A stretch of DNA of 64,000 bases from Hydrogenovibrio marinus (GCF_013340845.1 NZ_AP020335.1:2232001-2296000); one strand, 5' to 3'. Counted from the first letter of the stretch, positions 11,509 through 20,743 are shown. Translations and numbers: made by a program. The notes: generated from the sequence alone by a model not told the origin.

Positions 11509-12696
11509 ATGAAAACAGAACTTGCTAAAGACTTACTTTCCCCTTCAGATACACAAACTGCCGATAAAATTTTAAGGGCATGTGTACACTGTGGCTTCTG
11601 CCTTTCCGCTTGCCCAACTTATGGAATTCTCGGTGATGAACTCGACTCTCCCCGTGGAAGAATCTACCTCATTAAACAAACCTTAGAAGGCAATGCCACT
11701 TCAGAAAACTCACTGAAGCATTTAGATAGATGTCTTACCTGTCGCTCATGCGAGACAACTTGTCCTTCTGGCGTTGAGTACGGACATTTACTTGATATTG
11801 GCCGTAAGGTCATGGAACAACAAAGCCCTCGTGCATGGCATCAGCGAATTGTCCGTTATGCATTGCGCTCTTTACTCACTTCTCCAAAACTGTTCAATTT
11901 TCTGATTGCGCTGACCCCTTGGAATAAACACCATAACGTAAATAAAAAGTTACAGTTGCAGACAGAGTCCCAAAAAGATGTTCTTCACAGTACTAAGAGC
12001 GTGTTATTGATTGCCGGGTGCGTACAACCTACGTTAGCACCTAACATCAACTTGTCTTCCAAGAGCGTGCTTTATAAACTTGGCTATGACGTGATCGAAA
12101 CACCGCAATCTCAATGCTGTGGTGCGATCAACCACCATCTGTCTGGGGAAGATGCCGCACTAGAGCAAATCAAGGAAAACATTGATTCTTGGGCGGCACA
12201 ACTTGACCAAGGTGCCGAGGCCATCATCTCGAATGCCAGTGGTTGTGGCGTGATGATTAAAGATTATGCGCATCTATTAAAAGATGATGAAAACTATGCG
12301 GCAAAAGCCAAACGTATTGTAGAACATACCTGCGATATTTCTGAATTCCTACTCAATCAGGATTTATCCCAGTTTAAAAAGGAGAGCAATCAGAAGATTG
12401 TTTTCCAATCGCCCTGCACTTTGCAACATGGTCAAAAACTGCCAGGTCGGGTAGAAGCACTGTTAACTGATTTAGGATTTACATTGAGTCCAGTGAAGGA
12501 TGCGCACCTTTGCTGCGGCTCTGCAGGAACGTATTCTATCTTTCAGAAAAAATTATCTTATCAACTTAGAGACAACAAGATTCAGTCGCTTTTAAAAGAA
12601 GCTCCCGAAATCATTGTTACCGCAAATATCGGTTGTCTAACACACCTCCAAAAGGGGACTAGCACACCGGTTAAACACTGGATAGAACTTCTTTAA
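11509..12696 (+). CDS. glcF: Glycolate oxidase iron-sulfur subunit GlcF
   Basis: 395 residues from this ATG. Two 4Fe-4S clusters are visible (C25, C28, C31, C35 and C75, C78, C81, C85), followed by two CCG-type cysteine domains (CCGAIN and CCGSAG). It passes electrons from GlcD/GlcE to the quinone pool. Earlier in-frame starts exist at 11479 (TTG) and 11488 (ATG) inside glcE. The ATG at 11509 is preferred because the protein then begins about 25 residues before the first cysteine, as in E. coli GlcF. A small hairpin without a T-run covers the stop codon (12687-12706). Confidence 0.93.
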   Translation: MKTELAKDLLSPSDTQTADKILRACVHCGFCLSACPTYGILGDELDSPRGRIYLIKQTLEGNATSENSLKHLDRCLTCRSCETTCPSGVEYGHLLDIGRKVMEQQSPRAWHQRIVRYALRSLLTSPKLFNFLIALTPWNKHHNVNKKLQLQTESQKDVLHSTKSVLLIAGCVQPTLAPNINLSSKSVLYKLGYDVIETPQSQCCGAINHHLSGEDAALEQIKENIDSWAAQLDQGAEAIISNASGCGVMIKDYAHLLKDDENYAAKAKRIVEHTCDISEFLLNQDLSQFKKESNQKIVFQSPCTLQHGQKLPGRVEALLTDLGFTLSPVKDAHLCCGSAGTYSIFQKKLSYQLRDNKIQSLLKEAPEIIVTANIGCLTHLQKGTSTPVKHWIELL

Positions 12697-12732
12697 AAAA
12701 AGAAGTCTCTTACTACTTTTAGGAAACTGACG

Positions 12733-14418
12733 ATGTCTGATATCGAGATTGCACAACGTGCAAAGATGAAGCCCATTATCGGATTGGCGGCTGAGAAATT
12801 CGGGATTCCAGCAGAGCATTTAGATCCTTATGGGCATTACAAAGCAAAACTCTCATTAGAGTATGTAGACAGCCTTTCGCATCAAGCACAAGAAGGCAAA
12901 CTGGTTTTGGTCACGGCAATTAGCCCAACACCTGCCGGAGAAGGCAAAACAACCACAACTGTCGGCTTGGGCGACGCACTCAATAGAATCGGCAAAAAGA
13001 CGATTATTTGCCTTAGAGAACCGTCTCTTGGACCATGCTTTGGTATGAAAGGCGGTGCAGCAGGCGGTGGTTATTCGCAAGTTGTTCCTATGGAAGATAT
13101 TAACCTGCACTTCACTGGTGACTTCCATGCTATCGCCGTTGCCCACAACCTTTTATCTGCCATGATCGATAACCATATCAATCATGGCAATGCGCTGGAC
13201 ATTGACCCTAGACGCATCAAATGGAAACGCGTGGTGGACATGAATGATCGTGCCCTAAGGGAAATCACGGTTGGTCAGGGCGGCCCCGCTAATGGTTATT
13301 TACGTGAAGACGGTTTTGATATTGTTGTGGCATCTGAAGTCATGGCTATTCTATGCCTTGCAACAAACAGAGCAGACTTAAAGGAACGCCTTGGAAGAAT
13401 CGTTATCGGCTATAAAACAGATAAAGTTACACCCGTTTACGCAAGCGACTTAAAAGCTCACGGTGCAATGGCTGCATTACTAAAAGATGCCATCAAACCG
13501 AATATTGTCCAAACACTGGAAAATAACATTGCGCTGGTTCATGGTGGACCATTCGCCAACATCGCTCATGGCTGCAACTCAGTGACAGCCACAAAGACCG
13601 CATTAAAGCTGGCTGATTACACCATTACAGAAGCTGGCTTCGGTGCTGACTTAGGTGCTGAAAAGTTCTTGAACATCAAGTGCCGTTCAGCCAAACTCGC
13701 ACCCTCTGCTGTCGTATTAGTCGCAACCGTTCGTGCCTTAAAATACCATGGTGGTGTTGACCGAATCCACTTAAACCAGGAAAACCTTGAGGCTGTTGAA
13801 AAAGGCTTTGAAAACCTTGAACGCCACATCACCAATGTGACTAAAAACTACCAACTGCCCTGTGTAGTCTGCATCAATCATTTCACTTACGATACTGATG
13901 CTGAGACCGACATGATCATCGAAAAATGTTCTGACCTCGGTGTTAAGTGTATCGTATCGAAGCACTGGGCTGAAGGTGGTGCAGGCGCTGAAGCATTAGC
14001 AAATGAAGTTGTCAGCATGGTTGAAGGATCAACCATCTCTCCTGACAATCTAAACCTGCTTTATCCTGATAACATGCCTATCTGGAACAAGATTGAAACC
14101 ATTGCAACTAAGCTTTACGGCGCGTCGGAAATTGTTGCCAGTGATAAAGTAAAGGGAGAGATTGCCGAGCTTCAGGAAAAGTATGGTGATCTACCGATTT
14201 GCATGGCAAAAACGCAAATGTCCTTCTCGACCAATCCATCTTTGAAAGGAGCGCCAACAGGGCACAGTGTTGAAATCAGCAGTGTTAAGCTTGAGCATGG
14301 TGCGGGCTTTATTGTCGCTATTGCAGGCAACATGATGACCATGCCGGGGCTACCCAAAACGCCTACTGCAGAAAAAATAGACATTGATGACAATGGCGTC
14401 ATTACAGGTTTGTTCTAG
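12733..14418 (+). CDS. fhs: Formate-tetrahydrofolate ligase
   Basis: 561 residues, the family's normal length. It makes 10-formyl-THF from formate, THF and ATP. The P-loop [11 protein letters not shown] lies at 66-76. Other conserved blocks include [19 protein letters not shown] and the C-terminal LPKTPTA. It starts 36 bp after glcF with an AGGA ribosome site, so it is probably read with glcDEF. The location suggests a link between glycolate-derived glycine and serine and the one-carbon pool, which is inference from context. Confidence 0.96.
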   Translation: MSDIEIAQRAKMKPIIGLAAEKFGIPAEHLDPYGHYKAKLSLEYVDSLSHQAQEGKLVLVTAISPTPAGEGKTTTTVGLGDALNRIGKKTIICLREPSLGPCFGMKGGAAGGGYSQVVPMEDINLHFTGDFHAIAVAHNLLSAMIDNHINHGNALDIDPRRIKWKRVVDMNDRALREITVGQGGPANGYLREDGFDIVVASEVMAILCLATNRADLKERLGRIVIGYKTDKVTPVYASDLKAHGAMAALLKDAIKPNIVQTLENNIALVHGGPFANIAHGCNSVTATKTALKLADYTITEAGFGADLGAEKFLNIKCRSAKLAPSAVVLVATVRALKYHGGVDRIHLNQENLEAVEKGFENLERHITNVTKNYQLPCVVCINHFTYDTDAETDMIIEKCSDLGVKCIVSKHWAEGGAGAEALANEVVSMVEGSTISPDNLNLLYPDNMPIWNKIETIATKLYGASEIVASDKVKGEIAELQEKYGDLPICMAKTQMSFSTNPSLKGAPTGHSVEISSVKLEHGAGFIVAIAGNMMTMPGLPKTPTAEKIDIDDNGVITGLF

Positions 14419-14430
14419 TCAAAAAAGCTG

Positions 14431-14460
14431 ACAGCCATAGGTTTCTATGGCTGTTCTTTT
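14431..14460. terminator. Shared bidirectional terminator between fhs and ccoS
   Basis: A perfect 10-bp stem (arms 14431-14440 and 14445-14454) with a four-base loop. It has AAAAAAG on the left and TTCTTTTT on the right, so it can serve both convergent transcripts. Its right arm contains the stop codon and last codons of ccoS. Confidence 0.88.
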
Positions 14461-14669
14461 TCCTTATTTTCAGGACTGCTTTGCTGCTCTCGAGCTGCTT
14501 CTTTAGTGTCTCGAACTTCATCTTCTTCATATTCATCATCAAGAAAAATACTATTCGCAGCACCATCCAAATCATCCAATTGACCGGATTTTGCCATCAA
14601 GATAAACACGACAACAGAAATAAAGCCGGCAATCAACATCATGGGGATTAAGCCAAAAATAACATCCAC
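14445..14669 (-). CDS. ccoS: cbb3-type oxidase assembly protein CcoS
   Basis: 74 residues: one membrane helix (about 5-27), the family signature GQLDDLDGAA just after it, and a charged acidic tail. CcoS is needed to insert cofactors into CcoN. The start is GTG at 14669, with AGGAG nine bases upstream inside the end of ccoI. It follows ccoI by 12 bp, the standard ccoIS order. The tail is longer and more acidic than in many homologues. Confidence 0.9.
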   Translation of the reverse strand: MDVIFGLIPMMLIAGFISVVVFILMAKSGQLDDLDGAANSIFLDDEYEEDEVRDTKEAAREQQSSPENKEKEQP

Positions 14670-14681
14670 TGCAACACTCTC

Positions 14682-17174
14682 CTACTGATGTATTTTTTGG
14701 CGACGTTTGGCAATTGCACGCTTACTAAAGAAAGTTCTAATTCGGGCGGCATTACCAACAACAATCAAGCTACTTAACGGCATTGTTACTGCTGCAATCA
14801 ATGGAGTTAAAGTCGCTGCCATCGCCAGTGGAACCAAAGTAATATTGTAAATGATACTACTGGCAATATTCTGTTTAATCGTTCTAAGCGTTCTGGCAGA
14901 CAACTCAACAGCCGTGTCAATCGACAACAATTCATTGTTAAGCAATACAATGTCAGCACTGTCCATTGAAATATCTGTTCCAGAACCTAGCGCAAAACCA
15001 ACATCCGATCGAACCAGTGCTGGTGCATCATTGATACCATCACCCACCATTGCTACGCGAACACCAGTGGCTTGGATTTGCTTGATTTTTTCATGCTTAT
15101 CCTTTGGCAGTACTTCCGCAATAACTTCCATGCCGCCAAGCTTTTCAGCAACCGTTCGAGCAACAGCTTCTCTGTCACCACTAAGCAAGGTAACAGCTTT
15201 ACCTTTTGCTTTTAGACGATTGATTAGCTCAAGCGCATCTGAGCGCAGTTCATCTTCCAAGAACAAAATGCCGATAATTTCTTTATCCCTTGAAACCCAA
15301 ACCGATGTTTGCCCTTTCTCAGCACGTTCATCCTGTAAAGCAATAAATTTCTCAGGCAATGCCATGCCATAATCTTGTAGCCAAGCTGCCGTTCCCATCA
15401 GATAGTGCTTACCATGGTAGCGGGCTTCAACCCCTCTACCAGGATGTGCCTGGAAGAATTCTACATCCATATTCTGATGTGTCAGCTCAGGATACATCTC
15501 TTCAAGACTTAAACATACAGCCTTAGCCAAACTGTGCTCAGAATGGTATTCAACACGGAAAATGTCTTTTAGCGTTTCTGCTTGATCTCCAACGCCTTCA
15601 ACAAAATGACTATCGACTAAACGCATCTGCCCTTTGGTCAAAGTACCTGTTTTATCAAAAACAAAATGCTCAACATCATTCAAAGTTTCAAGCAACGCAC
15701 CGTTTTTAATCAAAATACCGTGGTTTGCGGACACGCCCGACGCCACGGCTGTTGCCATAGGTGTCGCTAGCCCGAATGCACAAGGGCAAGTAATAATTAA
15801 TACTGAAGTCGCTGCAATCATCGCCGTCTGAATATCAGCCTTCACAATCCAGTAAACAAAACTCATAGTTGCCAAGGTAATAATGACCGTAACAAACCAT
15901 GGCATGATGCGCTCCGCAGTACATTGAATACTAGCCTTCGCACCTTGAGCTTCTTCAACAAGCTCAACAATTTTTCCTAACATAGTTTCATGCATCACCG
16001 CATCAACTTCGATGGTTAAAGAGCCATCTATGTTATTGGTACCCGCCGAAACTTTTGAGCCTTCTTTTTTCAGCACTTCTGTTGATTCACCACTTAACAT
16101 AGCCTCATCAACATTTCCCGTACCGGAAACGACCGTTCCATCAACAGGAATCTGATCACCTGGCTTAACGATTACTAAATCTTTCTTACGCAACCTTGAG
16201 ACTGAAACCACTTCAAAGCCATCTTCGGTCTTCAGGCGTGCTACCTTTGGCTGCAATTCAACCAGCCTTCTGGTCGCATCGACTGCTTTGTTCTTGGATA
16301 TGGCTTCTATATACCGCCCTATCAACAACAGGAAGATAAAGTCGACCATGGTATCGAAATACACTTCACCCGGATGGTTTGAATCCACTGTTACCCAAAA
16401 TGAATACAGATAGGTGGTAATTACCCCTAAGGAAATAGAAACATCCATCCCTACACTTCTGGATTTAATGGATGTCATTGCACCTTGAAAAAAAGGTTTT
16501 GCGGAATAGAGAATAACTGCTGTCGCAATAACGAACTCTATCCAGTGGAAATAACTCCTGAATTCACTTTCAGTATCGGCGCCAGAATAAAGTGCGACGG
16601 AAAACCACATGACATTCATCATGGCAAATCCGGCGAAGCCTAGGCGGAATAGTAAGTCTCTATTGGCTTTTCGGAAGGCTTTTTGACTTGCTGATGGATC
16701 ATAAGGGGTCGCATCATAACCAATCTTATTAAGCTTTTTTATGATTTCGGAGAGTTTGATGCGGTCGTTATCCCAACGCACTTTGATTTGTTTGTTGGTG
16801 AAATTAACTTTTGCTAGCAGTACCCCATCAATTTTCGCGAGTGTATGCTCTATCAGCCAAATACATGCCGCACAGTGAATGGCTTCTGAAATAAGAGTAA
16901 TTTCTCTTTTAGAAGAAAGTTCCGACACATACTGAGCTTGAACTTCATCGTAGTCAAAGAACGATGCATCTTTGCTTGGCGGTGGTGGTGGTGACAATAG
17001 GTCACCTTCTATCGTACGTTTGTAAAAGCTCTCCATTCCAGCTTCATAGATTGCATCACAAACACCTGCGCAGCCATGACAACAAAAAGATCGCTCTACA
17101 TCCTTAATAGGTTGTAATACAAGCTCTCCTTTTTCAATTTGCTGGCCGCAGTGAAAACAAGACCCGATAGACAC
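14682..17174 (-). CDS. ccoI: Copper-transporting P-type ATPase for cbb3 assembly (CcoI/FixI)
   Basis: 830 residues. A Cys-rich N-terminus (C6, C9, C31, C32, C35) precedes an HMA domain with CAAC at 101-104. The transmembrane metal site CPC is at 463-465, the phosphorylation motif DKTGT at 507-511, and the hinge GDGIND later. It exports Cu(I) to supply the CuB site of the oxidase. A proline run (about 61-66) links the Cys-rich part to the HMA domain. The start is GTG with AAGG seven bases upstream, directly after the ccoH stop. The family includes CopA-type pumps, but the N-terminal Cys-rich domain and gene order point to CcoI. Confidence 0.95.
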   Translation of the reverse strand: MSIGSCFHCGQQIEKGELVLQPIKDVERSFCCHGCAGVCDAIYEAGMESFYKRTIEGDLLSPPPPPSKDASFFDYDEVQAQYVSELSSKREITLISEAIHCAACIWLIEHTLAKIDGVLLAKVNFTNKQIKVRWDNDRIKLSEIIKKLNKIGYDATPYDPSASQKAFRKANRDLLFRLGFAGFAMMNVMWFSVALYSGADTESEFRSYFHWIEFVIATAVILYSAKPFFQGAMTSIKSRSVGMDVSISLGVITTYLYSFWVTVDSNHPGEVYFDTMVDFIFLLLIGRYIEAISKNKAVDATRRLVELQPKVARLKTEDGFEVVSVSRLRKKDLVIVKPGDQIPVDGTVVSGTGNVDEAMLSGESTEVLKKEGSKVSAGTNNIDGSLTIEVDAVMHETMLGKIVELVEEAQGAKASIQCTAERIMPWFVTVIITLATMSFVYWIVKADIQTAMIAATSVLIITCPCAFGLATPMATAVASGVSANHGILIKNGALLETLNDVEHFVFDKTGTLTKGQMRLVDSHFVEGVGDQAETLKDIFRVEYHSEHSLAKAVCLSLEEMYPELTHQNMDVEFFQAHPGRGVEARYHGKHYLMGTAAWLQDYGMALPEKFIALQDERAEKGQTSVWVSRDKEIIGILFLEDELRSDALELINRLKAKGKAVTLLSGDREAVARTVAEKLGGMEVIAEVLPKDKHEKIKQIQATGVRVAMVGDGINDAPALVRSDVGFALGSGTDISMDSADIVLLNNELLSIDTAVELSARTLRTIKQNIASSIIYNITLVPLAMAATLTPLIAAVTMPLSSLIVVGNAARIRTFFSKRAIAKRRQKIHQ

Positions 17175-17717
17175 TTATTGACCTTTATCCTGAACCATAA
17201 CAGAACGGCCAAGGTTGAAAACATCTTTCCCTTTCGTCACTTCCATTACAAAATCATATTTACCTTTAAGTGGTAAATTGATCGTTCCCTGATAAACGCC
17301 CGTTTTGCTTGAGTGCTCCAGCTTAAGCTGACCATCATAATTCTTATCAGAGGGGCGGTAGTAGTAAAGAATGGCGGTATCAACATCCATTGCCTTTCCG
17401 GATTTGTCATGCACGGTAACGACAATTTGTTGGCTCTTACCTTGCGTCAAAATAGGAATGCTAATATCCATATCCCATCCGAGAGCTTCCATCTTCTTTC
17501 TTCTGGCAATGATTTGCCCCATATCCTGACCCTTTTCATAATAATCTGAAATTGTCAGTCCAGGGAAAGTCACAATTGCCATACTTACCATGAAGAAATT
17601 CACGGAAACAACAATTACCAAGATAACAAACCAGCCAACTACAAAAGGATTTTTCCAAGCAACGCTCCAATCCTTTTGCTTACCGTCTTTTGAAAGTGCT
17701 TGTTTTGATTCAGCCAA
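17175..17717 (-). CDS. ccoH: cbb3 assembly protein CcoH (FixH family)
   Basis: 180 residues from a TTG start: one membrane helix (about 25-48) and a periplasmic beta-rich domain ending in the FixH-like [11 protein letters not shown] region. CcoH binds the maturing oxidase. The frame is open further upstream to 17819, but that stretch contains a terminator hairpin (17730-17759). The TTG at 17717 has a strong GAGGGG six bases upstream and gives the normal FixH length, so I take it as the start. It abuts ccoI with no gap. Confidence 0.85.
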   Translation of the reverse strand: MAESKQALSKDGKQKDWSVAWKNPFVVGWFVILVIVVSVNFFMVSMAIVTFPGLTISDYYEKGQDMGQIIARRKKMEALGWDMDISIPILTQGKSQQIVVTVHDKSGKAMDVDTAILYYYRPSDKNYDGQLKLEHSSKTGVYQGTINLPLKGKYDFVMEVTKGKDVFNLGRSVMVQDKGQ

Positions 17718-17729
17718 AAGTTTTCCCCT

Positions 17730-17759
17730 CAAAATAAAAAGCCCTAGAATTCTAGGGCT
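17730..17759 (-). terminator. Intrinsic terminator between ccoG and ccoH
   Basis: A perfect 20-base palindrome at 17740-17759 (arms AGCCCTAGAA and TTCTAGGGCT) is followed on the minus strand by TTTTATTTT. It lies 60 bp after the ccoG stop and just upstream of the ccoH ribosome site. Some read-through or a separate promoter is therefore needed for ccoHIS. Confidence 0.8.
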
Positions 17760-17819
17760 ATCATTATATAGTATTGTTTCTTTTTTATAATCGATTAGTC
17801 TGACAAAAGTCTTGAACAA

Positions 17820-19292
17820 CTAGCGTAGTTTTGGACCAATGAACATACTGTCGTAGTCGGCTTTAATTGCCGGCTTATCCATATCCTGAACATGGATCTC
17901 AATTGGTGTATTGACTTCCTTCAAATCTTTGGTAGGAATTCTCACCAAAATCTCTGCTGTCCCAACCTCACCAGGAATAACACGCAACTCTTTATCCACG
18001 ATATACATTAATGACGCAGGACCTGTAACCGTAATTTTCGCGTTTAAAGGCTTGTCCGTTTTATTAACGACTTTTGCATAGTATTTATTCTGGATCGTAC
18101 CATCACTCATTTGAACAAAAAGCGGCGCACGTTCGTGGAGAACTTTCATGTCAATTGGAGACATTGTTAACAGCCCCCAAATCAGCATAGCCGCTGCAAA
18201 AGTCATGATACCTGTATAAACAATAACTCGTGGTCGTTTAAACAACGGTACAAAAGGTTTGCCTGCGAACTCCGCTAAGGATGCGTATCGAATCAACCCT
18301 ACAGGCTTCTTGATTTTCTCCATAACAGAATCACAAGCATCAATACACAAGCCACAGGTAATACAACCAAATTGCTGCCCCTTACGAATATCAACACCCG
18401 TAGGGCAAACCGCAACACAAAGGTTACAATCAATACAATCACCTAATAGTGGCGCTTCCTCACCAGGCTTCGCACGTTTCATTCTTCCACGAGGTTCACC
18501 GCGATCAACGTCATAGGTTGGCACAACTGTTTCTGTATCAATCATTGCACCTTGGATACGAGCGTATGGACAAAAGCCGATACAAACCTGCTCTCGCAAA
18601 AAACCCGCGAAAAATACCGTCGCAGCGCCCAATCCTAAAATAATCGAGGTTTCTGTAAACGTCCACTCAAACTTGAACAAGCGATACCAAAGATCAAATG
18701 CCGGATCAAAATAGGCAACAAAAGAAAAGCCCGTCAAAAAGCCTATCGCGGTCCAAGCTACCCACTTAGGAAACTTTGTTTTGATTTTCTTAAAACTAAC
18801 TGACTCATTGTCTAGTGCGATTCGTTTGTTAGGTTGCCCTTCAAACTTTTCCTCTATCCAAGTAAAGGCATCTGTCCAAACCGTATGAAAACATGCATAA
18901 CCACACCATAGTCTGCCGGCGACTGCGGTGGTTGCAGCTAGCAACAATGCAAAGAACAATAAAATCATTGCCAGCATCCAAATATCTTGTGGCAAGATTG
19001 TGATCCAAAAAATATGGAACTGCCGACCGGCCAAATCAAACAATATTGCTTGATTGCCATCCCAACGTAAATACGGTGACAAAAAGAAAATGGACCATAG
19101 CGCCATAACTACCCATTTTACATTGCGAAACTTACCCGAAATCCTTTTTGCATGAACTGTCCCTTCTGTATGAACAGTCAGCAACTCAACGCCAATATTC
19201 TGGAGATTCTTGTTGGACGTATCCATTTCGTCAAGCAATGATGCCATATGGTTTGAGTCGTGTGACTTCACTTCTTTTTGTACATCTGACAT
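17820..19292 (-). CDS. ccoG: cbb3 accessory ferredoxin-like protein CcoG (FixG)
   Basis: 490 residues. Several membrane helices fill about 60-235. Two 4Fe-4S cysteine sets follow (C286, C289, C292, C296 and C310, C313, C316, C320), then a helix near 355-370 and a C-terminal immunoglobulin-like domain. The N-terminal helices also contain the CGYACFHTVW motif. CcoG is a membrane iron-sulfur protein reported to reduce Cu(II) for cbb3 assembly. The start has TAGGA seven bases upstream. The upstream leader contains a long hairpin (19324-19374). Confidence 0.95.
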   Translation of the reverse strand: MSDVQKEVKSHDSNHMASLLDEMDTSNKNLQNIGVELLTVHTEGTVHAKRISGKFRNVKWVVMALWSIFFLSPYLRWDGNQAILFDLAGRQFHIFWITILPQDIWMLAMILLFFALLLAATTAVAGRLWCGYACFHTVWTDAFTWIEEKFEGQPNKRIALDNESVSFKKIKTKFPKWVAWTAIGFLTGFSFVAYFDPAFDLWYRLFKFEWTFTETSIILGLGAATVFFAGFLREQVCIGFCPYARIQGAMIDTETVVPTYDVDRGEPRGRMKRAKPGEEAPLLGDCIDCNLCVAVCPTGVDIRKGQQFGCITCGLCIDACDSVMEKIKKPVGLIRYASLAEFAGKPFVPLFKRPRVIVYTGIMTFAAAMLIWGLLTMSPIDMKVLHERAPLFVQMSDGTIQNKYYAKVVNKTDKPLNAKITVTGPASLMYIVDKELRVIPGEVGTAEILVRIPTKDLKEVNTPIEIHVQDMDKPAIKADYDSMFIGPKLR

Positions 19293-19309
19293 TACTTATT
19301 CCTAGTAAG

Positions 19310-19374
19310 TTAAAAAACAAAAAAATTGTATAAGAAACCGTGCTTATTTTCTAAGCAATGTTTTTTATACAATT
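19310..19374 (-). terminator. Long hairpin with T-run in front of ccoG
   Basis: Arms 19324-19346 and 19352-19374 pair over 20 of 23 positions around a five-base loop. On the minus strand the stem is followed by a T-rich run (TTTTTGTTTTTT). It stands between the small-gene terminator (19391-19414) and the ccoG ribosome site, so it could be a second terminator or an attenuator in the ccoG leader. Confidence 0.6.
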
Positions 19375-19390
19375 AAATAAATGAATATAA

Positions 19391-19414
19391 AAAAGGCCTA
19401 CAAATGTAGGCCTT
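19391..19414 (-). terminator. Terminator after the 48-codon gene
   Basis: A perfect 10-bp stem (19393-19402 and 19405-19414) with a short loop, followed on the minus strand by TTTT and an AT-rich stretch. It begins 6 bp after the stop of the small gene at 19420. Confidence 0.85.
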
Positions 19415-19419
19415 AAAAA

Positions 19420-19566
19420 TTAATTGCTGGAAGAGTCATCTTCGTTTTTTTCGAGTCCTTCAATTCCTCTTGTCGCTTTCCATGCAAAAGCCACTAAAGA
19501 AACGATCGTTGCAACTACTGCTGCAATTGAGACCCATAGAACCATATCGCTATTTAAGTCATTCAT
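19420..19566 (-). CDS. 48-residue single-helix membrane protein in the cbb3 cluster
   Basis: I do not recognise this protein. It has a short polar N-terminus, one hydrophobic helix (about 8-29, in MVLWVSIAAVVATIVSLVAF), a basic stop-transfer patch (WKATR) and an acidic, serine-rich C-terminus. GGAGG stands six bases before the ATG, an excellent ribosome site, which argues that it is translated. It lies between ccoP and ccoG with a terminator on each side. It is not CcoQ, which is present at 20561-20743. A small accessory subunit of the oxidase, comparable to the CcoM helix of Pseudomonas stutzeri, is a reasonable guess but unproven. Confidence 0.75.
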   Translation of the reverse strand: MNDLNSDMVLWVSIAAVVATIVSLVAFAWKATRGIEGLEKNEDDSSSN

Positions 19567-19578
19567 ACCCAACCTCCA

Positions 19579-19592
19579 TTGATTTAGATCAA
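19579..19592 (-). promoter_or_regulatory. Perfect FNR/ANR box in front of the 48-codon gene
   Basis: TTGAT-TTAG-ATCAA matches the FNR/ANR consensus exactly. It ends 12 bp from the ATG at 19566 and directly borders the Shine-Dalgarno sequence. That is too close to activate a promoter for this gene at the usual -41.5 spacing. It could repress, or activate a start site inside the gene that reads toward ccoG. Confidence 0.55.
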
Positions 19593-19605
19593 TTTTCTTT
19601 ACATA

Positions 19606-19633
19606 AAAAAAAGGAGAACCTAAGTTCTCCTTT
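19606..19633 (-). terminator. Terminator after ccoP
   Basis: A 10-bp stem (19610-19619 and 19624-19633) with a four-base loop, followed by a run of T on the minus strand. It lies 4 bp after the ccoP stop and so closes the ccoNOQP transcript. Confidence 0.88.
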
Positions 19634-19637
19634 AATT

Positions 19638-20537
19638 CTATTGTCCACCACCTAAAGAGTAAACATAAACCGCTAAGCGTTTAATATTAACCTCTGGGTT
19701 CGGCAATCTTTCTTTAAATGCCGGCATAACCGCATTTCTTGTGTGAGGAATCAACTCACCATTTTTCTTAACATTCACACCATATTTAATGGTTCTGATG
19801 ATGTCATCTTTGTCACCAGCAAAACGCCAGATATGATCCGTTAGGTTTGCTGCACCAGCAGGAGCCAATGGCTTACCAGCAGGTCCGTGACATGCAAAAC
19901 ACATACCTTTAGTATAAACAGCCTTACCAGCAGCTACACTTGGATCATTTCCTTTACCATTAGATAAAGCAATTACATAATCAGCAACATGGTTGATATC
20001 TTCATCAGTCAAGTTACCCATCATGCCTTTAGCTGGCATGTTACCAATACGACCATTAGTAATAGTCGCTTGGATTTGAGCTGGCTTACCACCCCACAAC
20101 CAATCATCATCAGCTAGAACAGGGAAATCAGGGTTACCTTGTCCACCTGCACCATGACACGCTGCGCAGTAATCACCAAATAACATTTTTGATGTTTTAA
20201 CCGCATAGGTTGTCAAATCCTTGTCTTTTAGGATTTGATCAACTGATAGTGCCGCCAATTTTTCTTCTTGATCAGCAAACTTTTTCTTACGCCAGTCCTT
20301 CAAGACTTTATAGTCTTCGTGGTACTCACCAACCTGAGTCCAACCCGCTAAACCTTTAGTATGCGAGTTTTCCAACGGAATAGTTGGGTAGTAAAGCGCA
20401 TAAAAGATGATCATAACAAAACCAGCATAGAAGGAAAGCATCCACCAAAGAGGAGGCGGATTATCCAATTCGCGGAGATCCTCATCCCAAATATGCCCAG
20501 TATTTCCTTCGTCTGGCCATGGATTATGATGTGCCAT
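19638..20537 (-). CDS. ccoP: cbb3 oxidase dihaem subunit CcoP
   Basis: 299 residues. One membrane helix (about 30-50) follows the N-terminal PPPLWW motif. Two periplasmic cytochrome c domains follow, with haem sites CAACH (124-128) and CFACH (213-217). It relays electrons from soluble cytochromes toward CcoO and CcoN. GAGGAG stands eight bases before the ATG. It follows ccoQ by 23 bp. Confidence 0.96.
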   Translation of the reverse strand: MAHHNPWPDEGNTGHIWDEDLRELDNPPPLWWMLSFYAGFVMIIFYALYYPTIPLENSHTKGLAGWTQVGEYHEDYKVLKDWRKKKFADQEEKLAALSVDQILKDKDLTTYAVKTSKMLFGDYCAACHGAGGQGNPDFPVLADDDWLWGGKPAQIQATITNGRIGNMPAKGMMGNLTDEDINHVADYVIALSNGKGNDPSVAAGKAVYTKGMCFACHGPAGKPLAPAGAANLTDHIWRFAGDKDDIIRTIKYGVNVKKNGELIPHTRNAVMPAFKERLPNPEVNIKRLAVYVYSLGGGQ

Positions 20538-20560
20538 AATTTATTCTCCTCAGAATAATT

Positions 20561-20743
20561 TTAATCTTCGTCTAGAATTTTGTATTTTTCTTGCTCAAGC
20601 TCTTTTCTTTTACTTGGGCGAAGGGTACGCGCAAAAGTAATCAGCATACCGAAAAACACAACAACCGTAATCGTTAATCCAACCCAGTCTGAGGTCGTCA
20701 TCGAACCCCAGTCTGTGCTGAAATATGCCGAGATATTACTCAC
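20561..20743 (-). CDS. ccoQ: cbb3 oxidase small subunit CcoQ
   Basis: 60 residues with one membrane helix (about 20-42) and a basic then acidic C-terminus ([13 protein letters not shown]). This is the CcoQ/FixQ pattern: a small subunit that stabilises the complex. It overlaps the end of ccoO by 8 bp and precedes ccoP, the classic ccoNOQP order. Confidence 0.9.
   Translation of the reverse strand: MSNISAYFSTDWGSMTTSDWVGLTITVVVFFGMLITFARTLRPSKRKELEQEKYKILDED

Noticed and set aside
14851-15372. 173-codon open frame antisense to ccoI
   Set aside because: It is a shadow of the conserved P-type ATPase domain, serine-rich and without motifs.
17718-17819. Longer ccoH starting at 17819
   Set aside because: It would include a terminator hairpin and lacks a better ribosome site than the TTG at 17717.
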